A DNA stretch of 64,000 nt, from NCBI RefSeq assembly GCF_002736205.1, contig NZ_CP024091.1:4027555-4091554 (forward strand). The letters run 5' to 3'. A model generated the notes under the pieces. That model was not told the origin of the DNA. It worked only from the letters and a program-made list of their open reading frames with translations, and searched no databases. Position numbers and translations under genes: made by a program. The DNA is from Pedobacter ginsengisoli (GTDB lineage Bacteria > Bacteroidota > Bacteroidia > Sphingobacteriales > Sphingobacteriaceae). This document shows, piece after piece, positions 53,004-61,472 of the stretch; position 1 is the first letter of the stretch, and each line of letters begins with the position of its first letter.

Positions 53004-53667
53004 AAATGTACCATGAATTTCTCTCCTCTAATTGATTTTTCCAAAGATCAATCCTCTCTATACACTCGATTTTCAACCCAACTTCAGAAATTAAAGTCTT
53101 TATCTCGTCTAGACTTAAAAAAGTATAAACGTAACCCTTATAAGCCCTAGCTCTTTCATCTAACAAATACGTATTTTTATCTACTTCTTTCCCAAGACCA
53201 TAAAACCAATTTTCAGTTGTTCTGAAGTTTAAAATCACACGGCCATTATCATTTACAGCATTTGCCATTGCGATCAGATCTTTTTGCATTTCGGAATATG
53301 TACTGTAAAATATAAGTCCCCAAGCTATTACAAGGTCAAACTTCACATCAAATTTATATGTTCTATAATCTCCCAATAATAATTTTTGCAGGCTATTTTC
53401 ACTTCTGAACCTCTTTGCTGTTACAGCAATAGCTTCCTCAGTATATTCAATCCCATAGGTTTTAAAGCAAAAATCAATTAATAGTTGTATATGACGTCCC
53501 GAACCAAATCCAATGTCTAAGGCATTTTTTGTTTTATTATTGTCTCTATCTCCAAAACTTCGCTGTAAAAAAGCCACTAATCTCTCATCAGGATAAGTAA
53601 TGGGGCTTGAATTTACATGCTTGGCTGATTCAGCATGGGTTGACTGGTCGATTTCTTTAAGTTTCAT
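52984..53667 (-). CDS. Class I SAM-dependent methyltransferase inside the pseudaminic-acid operon
   Basis: 227 residues. Motif I is ALDIGFGSGRHIQLLIDF, followed by YGIEYTEEAIAVTAKRF and FDLVIAWGLIFYSTY, then VILNFRTTENWFYGLG, a normal Rossmann methyltransferase. It has no membrane segment. It overlaps pseG and stands five bases after the ATP-grasp gene, so it is translated with the nonulosonic-acid enzymes. It could methylate a hydroxyl, or an acyl or amino-acid substituent, of the sugar; the target is unknown. It is not PseH, which is a GNAT. Confidence 0.75.
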   Translation of the reverse strand: MKLKEIDQSTHAESAKHVNSSPITYPDERLVAFLQRSFGDRDNNKTKNALDIGFGSGRHIQLLIDFCFKTYGIEYTEEAIAVTAKRFRSENSLQKLLLGDYRTYKFDVKFDLVIAWGLIFYSTYSEMQKDLIAMANAVNDNGRVILNFRTTENWFYGLGKEVDKNTYLLDERARAYKGYVYTFLSLDEIKTLISEVGLKIECIERIDLWKNQLEERNSWYICELSKK

Positions 53668-53672
53668 AGTTA

Positions 53673-54863
53673 CTATGTTAATTTTTTTAAAAAGTCTTTG
53701 GCATTAAAAAATGCACTATTTAAGTTTTCACCATTAACAATAAAATATCCATTCTCTATTATATCAGACATGCTGGTGGGGGTACTATGCGCATTAGCAA
53801 TTAACCCAGAATTATATTCAATAACATATTGAGGACGAGATTGTTCGTCAATTCCAAATCTTACAGCTTTATGTTTAGAATTCTGAGGAATAATATATTG
53901 CAATACAAATGAGCCATGGTTTTGGATTTTAGCTTCAACAGGTCGATTTGTAATTATTTGCAAGCCAACATTCAATATTGAAACCCCAGTTACCCTTTTC
54001 ACAAGATTCCTTGAGATCATTAGTCCCGAAGGCCTGGGCGCCATCTCAATCAGCCACACATCATTATTTGGATCCAGAATAAGATCCGCATGAAAAATGC
54101 CATTTGCAAGCCCTATTGCCCTTACCGCATTTTCCATGAGGACACAAATCTTATCTTGAACTATTTTTGGAAGTTCCATAGGTGCTCCAAAAGCATATTC
54201 TACCCGATAGGGTAGCGGAGTTAATTTCTTTTCTCTAACGCATAGCACACTTACCTGATTATTCTCCACCCATCCATCAATCCCTAAAGAAATCCCGGTA
54301 ATGAAATCTTCAATAAGAACGCCATCTTGATAAATTTCATCTGACAATTCCAGCCAATCTGCAGTTCTCATGATAACTTTTACACCGCGTGATCCAGATC
54401 CGTGAGTAGGTTTTATCACAAAAGGAGTCGAATTTTCAATGTTAACATTATCTTTAGCTTCTTTTAGGTTGCGATATGAAGTTTGGGCAGGTACAAGTAT
54501 ATTTAAACCTTGAACAGCATCATAAAATGCAGCTTTATCTGTACAAATTTGGCATGTTTTTTCAGAAGGTCCAATTAGCCCTAAAGCATCATTTATATAT
54601 CCTACGGAAGTCAAAAACCTCCCCAAAGGTACTGGAATAACGCCCGCTATATTAAATTCTTTACTTATAGCTAAAATTGCTTCCTTATTCTTAATATCAA
54701 TAACCTCGTATTTATCTGCTAAAGCAAAACCAACAGCATCTGGATTATAATCAACTGCCAAAACGCTATAACCCATTTTTTTTGCCGCAATAATTCCACC
54801 TTCCTGCTCTGACCCAGCACCAATACACAATAACCAAACAGAAGATGTATCAATTTTATTCAT
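53673..54863 (-). CDS. ATP-grasp ligase inside the pseudaminic-acid operon
   Basis: 396 residues. A pre-ATP-grasp Rossmann domain (WLLCIGAGSEQEGGIIAAKK) is followed by the ATP-grasp fold: KPTHGSGSRGVKVIM is the glycine-rich loop, DGVLIEDFITGISLGIDGWV lies in the adenine pocket, and HADLILDPNNDVWLIEMAPRPSG supplies Mg-binding acids. Members form amide or ester bonds through acyl-phosphates. Here it replaces a clear PseH, so it may attach an amino acid or other carboxylate to the C4 amine left by PseC, with the neighbouring methyltransferase modifying the product. This is inference; only the fold and operon are seen. Confidence 0.75.
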   Translation of the reverse strand: MNKIDTSSVWLLCIGAGSEQEGGIIAAKKMGYSVLAVDYNPDAVGFALADKYEVIDIKNKEAILAISKEFNIAGVIPVPLGRFLTSVGYINDALGLIGPSEKTCQICTDKAAFYDAVQGLNILVPAQTSYRNLKEAKDNVNIENSTPFVIKPTHGSGSRGVKVIMRTADWLELSDEIYQDGVLIEDFITGISLGIDGWVENNQVSVLCVREKKLTPLPYRVEYAFGAPMELPKIVQDKICVLMENAVRAIGLANGIFHADLILDPNNDVWLIEMAPRPSGLMISRNLVKRVTGVSILNVGLQIITNRPVEAKIQNHGSFVLQYIIPQNSKHKAVRFGIDEQSRPQYVIEYNSGLIANAHSTPTSMSDIIENGYFIVNGENLNSAFFNAKDFLKKLT

Positions 54864-55554
54864 GTTTTAATTGTTTAAAATATTGATATTTAAATTCGGC
54901 AATCCTCCAATCATGCTCATTGTCAATATCTTGATATTCCCAATCATTAAGAAAAATAGCACCAGTATTCTCTCCCTGTAAAAATCCTCTTTCCATAAAA
55001 GGCTGTACTTTAAAGAAATAAAACTGTCCACAATCCTGATATGCTCTTTCTAGATCCTGTGTTCTTGTCTGCATATGTGTCGGAAAGAAATTAGAAACCC
55101 CCGCCCTTTCGACCTTCAGCGCCCTTTGAATTGGAGAAGAAAATTCTGCAACCGGAAATACGGTAGAGAATTTGCTATTCTCCATCATTTGAAATGCCTC
55201 CGTCAACTTCTCGGAAGCAATTAGAGGTGCGGCAGGATAAATACAACAACCGTATTCAAAAATCCTATTGTTTTTCTCATAATAAGTTATTACTTCTTTT
55301 AAAACATCTGCGGTGCTTGCAAAATCATCTGAATTCTGATTCGATCTCAAAAATGGAACACTTGCCCCACAACTGTCCGCTATTGATGCAATTTCCTCGT
55401 CATCCGTTGAAACCATTACTTCATCAAAGAGATTGGATTTTAAGGCGGCCTCAATTGAATAACTAATTATTGGCTTACCTAAAAAATCCTTAATATTCTT
55501 TCGGGGAATACGTTTGCTACCCCCACGAGCCGGAATAATTGCTAGCCTAGTCAT
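54856..55554 (-). CDS. pseF: Pseudaminic acid cytidylyltransferase
   Basis: 232 residues, CMP-NeuAc-synthetase fold: LAIIPARGGSKRIPRKNIKDF is the CTP-binding loop, VSTDDEEIASIA and FASTADVLKEVI follow, and the C-terminal end carries FLNDWEYQDIDNEHDWRIAE, the family hallmark. It makes CMP-pseudaminic acid, the donor for the sialyltransferase-like enzyme. It overlaps both neighbours by eight bases. A LegF or NeuA would be the alternative, but the operon with PseB, PseC and PseI decides for PseF. Confidence 0.88.
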   Translation of the reverse strand: MTRLAIIPARGGSKRIPRKNIKDFLGKPIISYSIEAALKSNLFDEVMVSTDDEEIASIADSCGASVPFLRSNQNSDDFASTADVLKEVITYYEKNNRIFEYGCCIYPAAPLIASEKLTEAFQMMENSKFSTVFPVAEFSSPIQRALKVERAGVSNFFPTHMQTRTQDLERAYQDCGQFYFFKVQPFMERGFLQGENTGAIFLNDWEYQDIDNEHDWRIAEFKYQYFKQLKHE

Positions 55555-56734
55555 TATAAAAGGTTAATATTTTATCAATCACAAATTGCTGCTCTTCTCT
55601 GGTTAATGTTGGATACATTGGCAGACTGATGCAATGTTTATAAAAAGTTTCTGCAAACAGGCGATCGCCTTCTTCCCATCCTCGCTCCCTGTAATATGGC
55701 ATGAGATGACAGGGTATATAATGAATCTGAGCAAAGATATTTTGTTCTTTAAGATAATTATAAAGGCCAAGACGATTTTCCACCTCCAAAATGTAGAGAT
55801 GGTAAGCGTGTCCATCGACAACTGCCGATTGTCCCTTGATAAATTCTTTACCATCAAAAGCTTCAAAATAAACCGCCGCAATCGCCTTTCTTTTTTCGAG
55901 CCCATCTTCGGCTCTTTTCAGTTGGCTAATCCCCAGGGCTGCCTGAAAGTCAGTTAACCGATAGTTATACCCCAGCATCTGCATCTCCATATACCATCCA
56001 GGATAAGAATTTATTCCTCCGGCAAACTCAATATTATTAGTATAAGCATCTTCAGATTTTACAATCCCATGGGTACGAAGCTGTAAAAGTTTATCATATA
56101 AATGCCTATCATTAGTCGTTATCATGCCTCCTTCTCCAGAGGCTATGTGTTTTACTGGGTGAAATGAAAAGATTGCAAGATCTGCATTAATACCATTCCC
56201 GCAGGTTTGCCTACCGCCTTTTGAATCGATAAAATATCCACCAGGGGCATGGCAAGCATCTTCAATGATCCATAAGCCATATTCGTTAGCTAATGTTTTA
56301 AACGCCTCCAAATCAATTGCTCTTCCTGCAAAATCGACGGGTATAATTCCTTTATATGTTCCTTTTGGCGAAGACTCTAAAAGTACCCTCACAGAATGGA
56401 TATCTAACAAATAAGTAGTAGGATCAATGTCCCCAAACACAACCTCACCGCCACAATATCGCACACAGTTTGCTGAAGCAGCAAATGTAATAGGTGTAGT
56501 TATAACTTTATCCCCTTCTTTCACATCTAAGGCCAATGTACATAAATGCAAAGCTGCCGTTCCATTTGAAACTGCTACGGCATATTTTGCTCCAACATAC
56601 TCTGCAAATGCGTGTTCAAACTCTGCTATTTTAGGACCCTGTGTAAGATAATCAGACTTCAAAGTATGGATTACTGCCTGAATATCTTCTTCGGTTATGT
56701 CCTGCCTACCGTAAGGAATAATTATACTTTTCAT
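55547..56734 (-). CDS. pseC: PLP-dependent UDP-sugar C4 aminotransferase
   Basis: 395 residues of the DegT/DnrJ/EryC1 family. SFHPVKHIASGEGGMITTN contains the PLP lysine, WIIEDACHAPGGYF the PLP-ring-binding region, and the N-terminal GRQDITEEDIQAVIHTLKSD the usual start. PseC aminates UDP-2-acetamido-2,6-dideoxy-L-arabino-hexos-4-ulose made by PseB, yielding UDP-4-amino-4,6-dideoxy-L-AltNAc. The free 4-amine would normally go to PseH. Its start overlaps the pseB stop by a single base. Confidence 0.9.
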   Translation of the reverse strand: MKSIIIPYGRQDITEEDIQAVIHTLKSDYLTQGPKIAEFEHAFAEYVGAKYAVAVSNGTAALHLCTLALDVKEGDKVITTPITFAASANCVRYCGGEVVFGDIDPTTYLLDIHSVRVLLESSPKGTYKGIIPVDFAGRAIDLEAFKTLANEYGLWIIEDACHAPGGYFIDSKGGRQTCGNGINADLAIFSFHPVKHIASGEGGMITTNDRHLYDKLLQLRTHGIVKSEDAYTNNIEFAGGINSYPGWYMEMQMLGYNYRLTDFQAALGISQLKRAEDGLEKRKAIAAVYFEAFDGKEFIKGQSAVVDGHAYHLYILEVENRLGLYNYLKEQNIFAQIHYIPCHLMPYYRERGWEEGDRLFAETFYKHCISLPMYPTLTREEQQFVIDKILTFYND

Positions 56735-57750
56735 TAGCTCTCAAATGTTGGGTCTACATGTTCTTTAATCAAAATTCTTAAACTCTCTATGGTTTCCCAC
56801 TCAGTATTTTCACCAGAATTGTATTTAAATCCTTCTTCAACCTTTTTAGCATTAAATTCTTCAACGAAATGTTCCAGATTCCACTTTGCTCTCTGAGGTA
56901 AAATAGCATAATATTTGCCTAAATCATAGGTGAAAAAAGAATCTGATTCTGTAATCATTTCTTCATGAATTTTTTCACCTGGTCTAATACCAACAATTTT
57001 ATGTTCACAATTAGGCCCGATAGCTGTAGCAACATCCAATATTCTATATGATGGAATTTTGGGAACAAATATCTCTCCTCCCCATGCTGTTTCTAATGCA
57101 TGAAGAACCATGTCCACGCCACCGTCTAGGGAAATGTTAAATCGCGTCATATTGGGCACAGTAATAGGTAGAACTCCTTCCTTCTTCTTCTTAAGAAAAA
57201 AAGGAATAACTGATCCATTTGACCCCATAACATTTCCATATCTTACTACTGAAAACACTATCGGATTATCTCCTTTTATATTGTTAGCTGCAACAAAAAG
57301 TTTATCAGATGCCAATTTCGTAGCTCCATATAAATTTATAGGTGCTGCAGCTTTATCCGTAGATAGTGCCACTACTTTCTTAATGGCACTATCTAGCGCT
57401 GCATTTATCACATTTTCAGCTCCATTTATATTTGTTTTTACACACTCCATAGGATTATATTCTGCAATTGGGACATGTTTCATTGCAGCAGCGTGAATAA
57501 CATAGTCTATTCCTCTAAATGCCCGTATAAGACGTTCTGAATCTCTAACATCACCAATAAAGAACCTCACTTGTGGATATAAATGATTAGGAAACTCCTG
57601 GGCCATTTCAAATTGCTTTTGTTCATCCCGCGAATAAATTACTAACCGTGATATATTTGGCCATTGAGCTAGTATCCTTCTGGTAAGTGCCTTGCCCAAA
57701 GATCCTGTACCGCCTGTGATTAAAACTTGTTTCTTATCTAAATTTAACAT
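56734..57750 (-). CDS. pseB: UDP-GlcNAc 4,6-dehydratase (inverting)
   Basis: 338 residues. Features are VLITGGTGSLGKALTRRIL, YSRDEQKQFEMAQEF, VIHAAAMKHVPIAEYNPMEC and STDKAAAPINLYGATKLASD, the signature of PseB/FlaA1 SDR enzymes, including the active-site YGATK. It converts UDP-GlcNAc to the 4-keto-6-deoxy-L-arabino sugar and commits it to pseudaminic acid. It is the first Pse gene after wzz (21 bases), so the pathway is expressed with the export genes. The AAP after STDK, in place of the more usual ANP, is a minor change. Confidence 0.92.
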   Translation of the reverse strand: MLNLDKKQVLITGGTGSLGKALTRRILAQWPNISRLVIYSRDEQKQFEMAQEFPNHLYPQVRFFIGDVRDSERLIRAFRGIDYVIHAAAMKHVPIAEYNPMECVKTNINGAENVINAALDSAIKKVVALSTDKAAAPINLYGATKLASDKLFVAANNIKGDNPIVFSVVRYGNVMGSNGSVIPFFLKKKKEGVLPITVPNMTRFNISLDGGVDMVLHALETAWGGEIFVPKIPSYRILDVATAIGPNCEHKIVGIRPGEKIHEEMITESDSFFTYDLGKYYAILPQRAKWNLEHFVEEFNAKKVEEGFKYNSGENTEWETIESLRILIKEHVDPTFES

Positions 57751-57771
57751 CTTCGATTTTTAGTATTGTTA

Positions 57772-58839
57772 TTAATTCATTATATCCCTGAATATCTTTC
57801 TTATCAATAAAAATAGACTGGCAGAGAAAACAAAAATAAATCCCCCTAATATCAAACCTTTAATCTTTCCTGTTTTTTCCTTCTGTAAAGGAAAAATGGG
57901 TTTATCAATCACCTGAATTAATGGGGTCTCTCTATTCAAAGCTATCTTGGAAAGTTCTAAATTTTTAACTAACTCACTTAACATGGCTTTATTAGCCTCA
58001 ACACTGAATTGTGAGCGTTGTACTGGAATTGTACGCTGAGCCTGGCGTGCAAGATTTAAGTTTGGTGTTGCATCTGTTGCCACTGCCCCAGTATAAATAG
58101 CACCATTCATTACGGTTCGAACAGAATCTGTCTTTCTTTGAAGAACACCTATATTTAGCAATGATTTCTTGGTTTTTGTTTGGATATAAAAGTCATTTAC
58201 ATTCTTTACAATTTGTTCGTTAAAACTTTTTGCAAAGAATTCATCCTTGGCTTTAACTTCTGCCTTAATAATATTTAACTTCTTATCTGGTTTATCAACA
58301 ATCAAATAATTCTTATTAATATCATTTACAATTGCCCCAAGTACACTGTCCTGTAAGCGAGTAAATTGTGAGCTATTTCTGAATTCAATATCTTTCAATT
58401 CTGGTCTCTTAGCCCACCCCTCTCTTAATTGATTGAAATCAATATATCTATCAATTAATAACTGTGCTTTCCCAGCATACTCAGCCGGAGTCAACAAGGT
58501 CTTGGTAATCATTGTTCTAGATTTATACAATTCCAAAATATTATCACCCTGAAATATACTTCCACCACTACTGCCACCAAGGTCAATACCAACCATCGAA
58601 GCCAAACCAGCATATTGTCCTATCCCACCACCCTTATCACCTTCCTCTAAAACAAAAGTCGTTGCGGCTGAATAAACAGGCTTATTAAACCATCCATAGG
58701 TAAATCCTAAAACTCCACCTATTATACCATAACAAAGAATAACCGCCCATTTAGATAAAAGATATCTAAACAACTCACGAAATTTAAGGATAAGATCCTT
58801 TAATGAAATCTCGTTATTTTCTTTTACTTTTTCTTCCAT
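57772..58839 (-). CDS. wzz: Wzz-type chain-length determinant of module C
   Basis: 355 residues with TM1 near residues 34-51 (AVILCYGIIGGVLGFTYG) and TM2 near the C-terminus (LILGGFIFVFSASLFLLIRK), preceded by VIDKPIFPLQKEK. Between them are FVLEEGDKGGGIGQYAGL and a GDNILELYKSRTMITKTLL block also found in 34918-35961, so the two are paralogs. It has no kinase domain. It should set chain length for module C with the neighbouring SLBB exporter, 36 bases upstream in the operon. Confidence 0.85.
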   Translation of the reverse strand: MEEKVKENNEISLKDLILKFRELFRYLLSKWAVILCYGIIGGVLGFTYGWFNKPVYSAATTFVLEEGDKGGGIGQYAGLASMVGIDLGGSSGGSIFQGDNILELYKSRTMITKTLLTPAEYAGKAQLLIDRYIDFNQLREGWAKRPELKDIEFRNSSQFTRLQDSVLGAIVNDINKNYLIVDKPDKKLNIIKAEVKAKDEFFAKSFNEQIVKNVNDFYIQTKTKKSLLNIGVLQRKTDSVRTVMNGAIYTGAVATDATPNLNLARQAQRTIPVQRSQFSVEANKAMLSELVKNLELSKIALNRETPLIQVIDKPIFPLQKEKTGKIKGLILGGFIFVFSASLFLLIRKIFRDIMN

Positions 58840-58875
58840 ATTCTGCTTTTACAAGCTTATCATTTAATACCTCAC

Positions 58876-61446
58876 CTATTTAAGTAAGGTTATAAAAATC
58901 GCTGCCAGCGATGCTATTGCAGTAGATATTCCTACAATACCTTGAATACCTATTTTCTCCCTCTCCGCACGTTTGGGAACAAAAATCTCCGCACCTGGTT
59001 TAACCTGCGGATAATTATTAAAAAATAAAAACTTCTTTGCAGCAGCAACAGATCCATTTGAATATACAATATATGCACCCCTCTTATAGGCATTATAACT
59101 AAACCCTCCGGCACCATCAACATAGCCCTTAAAGCTTCTTCCCTTAATGTAGACTATACTATTGGGTTTCAAAACCTCTCCAGTAACTCTTACTGTTTGC
59201 AGTTCTTTGGGAACGCGAATTACATCTCCATCTTCAACAATCAAATCATTTCTAGATAATGGTTTCTTTAAAATTCGCTCTAAATCAATCCCTACCAAGT
59301 CACTGCGCAAAACCTGCAAGTCTTTTTCTATAGTTGTTGTATCTTTGGCACCGGTCTGTTTCAAACGTTGCAAATTCATCAATTTTTCCTTCTCTTCCTT
59401 TCTTCTCTCCAAGCTATCTGCTGCTCTTGCCTCAGCTCCACCCGTCCGTTTTAAAGATGCTCCCTCTACATAAGCCAAAGGACTTAGCCCTCCTGCCCTT
59501 TTTATAATGTCAGAAATGCGTTCGTCCTTTTTAGTAATGGTATAAGTTCCCGGATAAAGCACCTCTCCTTCCACTTTTACTTGTCTTTGCACCTGATAGC
59601 TTTCGGAACTACGGATTGAAACAATATCAAATGGTTTTAATGTAAAATCCTTCTCCTGAATTTTCAGGTTCTGATCAACATTCACCGTAAACACCTCTGC
59701 TGTCTGTGCAGATGCCGAAGTCGCATCGCTATTTTTAATCCTTCTGGAAATTTCAATACGATTAGGCGTCGCTCCTTCTTTAAAGCCACCTGCCATTTGA
59801 ATCAAAGCCTCAAGATTCATATTGTCGCCATACTCAAAAGTACCAGGCTCCCTAACTTCACCCTGAATCGTCACCTTATACTCTTCCCTTAAATCAAATA
59901 TTGAAGAAATGGTTACCTTATCCTCTCGCTGCAACTTAATATCTGCCTGTGTACCGCCCAATACTTTCGCCACATCAAATGATAAAAGTGATAAGCTATT
60001 GTCGGCATTTAACCTTGAGATGTATCCCCTGTTTAAAAATGCATCTTCTTTTAAACCATCAGCCTTAGCAATCAGCTGTGTTAAGGTCAAGTTCTCGTCA
60101 AGCTCAAACTGTCCAGGACGAAAAACAGCACCTGAAATCTCTACCCTGTTTTCAAAGCGATCCAAAATAGCCTCCACAACATATTTGTCGCCGTTCAATG
60201 GGTTATACTTATTGTAATCATCAGCTTGCACATCGGTGATTTTACGCTCTTTATTTGTTTTTTGAAGTACCTTGATCTGCGCAGTATAGGCATCATTAGA
60301 GAAACCACCTGCAAAGCGGACCATGTCTTCTAAAGTCTCTGTATTTAAAGCTTCATACAATGCCGGGCGCTTAACCTCGCCAGACATTTCAACCCTTGTT
60401 TGATAAACCGGTACATTGATCACATCCTGATCCTGAAGCCTGATGTTGTTTTTCTGGATTCCGTTTAAAAGAAAATCATAAACATCAATAGTAGATACTA
60501 CTTTATTGTTCCTTACTACCTGAATTTTACGGAATGATCCATTTCTGTTTGGCCCTCCTGATTCATATAGTGCATTAAATACCGTAAATAACGAAGGAAC
60601 TGTATATGAACCTGGCTTAACCACTTCTCCTATTACCGTTATTTTAATGCTTCTGATATTGCCTAGTGTAATAGCAACGCTGGTTCGGCCGGATTTTAAA
60701 CTTGGGTAAGTGCTGGCCATGCTTGAGCGAATTTTAGAAATGGCCTGTTCAATAGTTAAGCCACCAACCGATATTAAGCCGACATATTGCAAACGGATAG
60801 TACCATCAGGACTTACCTTAAGCTTATAATTAGCTTCATTATCGCCACTTAAGTCGATCAACAATTCATCATCAGGGCCAATTACATAACTTTTTGGTGT
60901 AGCCATACGAAGATTTGGTTCAAAAGTCATGTTATCATTTTTAAACAAGTCTTCACCAAATATTTTTGGTTTAAGCCCTTCAAAAAGCTTTTTCATCTCC
61001 TCAAGCTTTTCCTCTTCCAGGGTCTTTTTATCTTTCAGGTTACCGTTTAAATCGGTCTTTTTATTGTTGTTTTTGGCAGTATCGCGCAAGTTTTGTTTAT
61101 CAAAACCCCTGCTTCTATCCAACTCATTTCCATTTTGCTGGTTTTTATTAGCGCCATTGTTATCTGACTTATCATTACCCTGACCACCATCCTGTTTCCT
61201 GATCTTCTCTACCCTTAGCCGGAGTTTCTCAATTTCAGTGGCATTCATGCCCTGAGCGGCTGCCATCTGCTCTAACTGTGCATCATTGTAGCCTACTGAC
61301 TCTGCTCTCTGGATTAATTGCCTGATTTGGGTATCTGTAAGGTCATCTACTTTTACATCCGCATAATTGGTTTGCGAAAATGCCGTTTGAGAAAGAACAA
61401 TGGCAAAAAAGAAAAGTAGTATTGTAAATATTTTTTTAAACTTCAT
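58876..61446 (-). CDS. Large multi-SLBB polysaccharide export protein of module C
   Basis: 856 residues. A signal peptide ends at QTAFSQ; then an N-terminal helical domain (KVDDLTDTQIRQLIQRAES) and a low-complexity Asn/Lys/Asp/Gln-rich stretch at about 85-145 that the module B paralog largely lacks. The Poly_export domain begins with ATPKSYVIGPDDELLIDLSG near 183, and SLBB openings follow (VIGEVVKPGSYTV, MSGEVKRPALYEA, ISGAVFRPGQFEL, IQGEVREPGTFEY, VEGEVLYPGTYTI). The end, GIVGISTAIASLAAIFITLLK, is hydrophobic. It forms the outer-membrane export route for module C and stands directly behind gmd. Confidence 0.86.
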   Translation of the reverse strand: MKFKKIFTILLFFFAIVLSQTAFSQTNYADVKVDDLTDTQIRQLIQRAESVGYNDAQLEQMAAAQGMNATEIEKLRLRVEKIRKQDGGQGNDKSDNNGANKNQQNGNELDRSRGFDKQNLRDTAKNNNKKTDLNGNLKDKKTLEEEKLEEMKKLFEGLKPKIFGEDLFKNDNMTFEPNLRMATPKSYVIGPDDELLIDLSGDNEANYKLKVSPDGTIRLQYVGLISVGGLTIEQAISKIRSSMASTYPSLKSGRTSVAITLGNIRSIKITVIGEVVKPGSYTVPSLFTVFNALYESGGPNRNGSFRKIQVVRNNKVVSTIDVYDFLLNGIQKNNIRLQDQDVINVPVYQTRVEMSGEVKRPALYEALNTETLEDMVRFAGGFSNDAYTAQIKVLQKTNKERKITDVQADDYNKYNPLNGDKYVVEAILDRFENRVEISGAVFRPGQFELDENLTLTQLIAKADGLKEDAFLNRGYISRLNADNSLSLLSFDVAKVLGGTQADIKLQREDKVTISSIFDLREEYKVTIQGEVREPGTFEYGDNMNLEALIQMAGGFKEGATPNRIEISRRIKNSDATSASAQTAEVFTVNVDQNLKIQEKDFTLKPFDIVSIRSSESYQVQRQVKVEGEVLYPGTYTITKKDERISDIIKRAGGLSPLAYVEGASLKRTGGAEARAADSLERRKEEKEKLMNLQRLKQTGAKDTTTIEKDLQVLRSDLVGIDLERILKKPLSRNDLIVEDGDVIRVPKELQTVRVTGEVLKPNSIVYIKGRSFKGYVDGAGGFSYNAYKRGAYIVYSNGSVAAAKKFLFFNNYPQVKPGAEIFVPKRAEREKIGIQGIVGISTAIASLAAIFITLLK

Positions 61447-61472
61447 AGGAGATTAGTAGAGTACGAAATTAC

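Noticed and set aside
52984-53667. Methyltransferase considered as the missing PseH
   Set aside because: It has a clear SAM motif I (LDIGFGSGRH) and no GNAT acetyl-CoA motif.
57110-57496. Rightward open frame of 128 codons inside pseB
   Set aside because: Shadow of pseB on the opposite strand.
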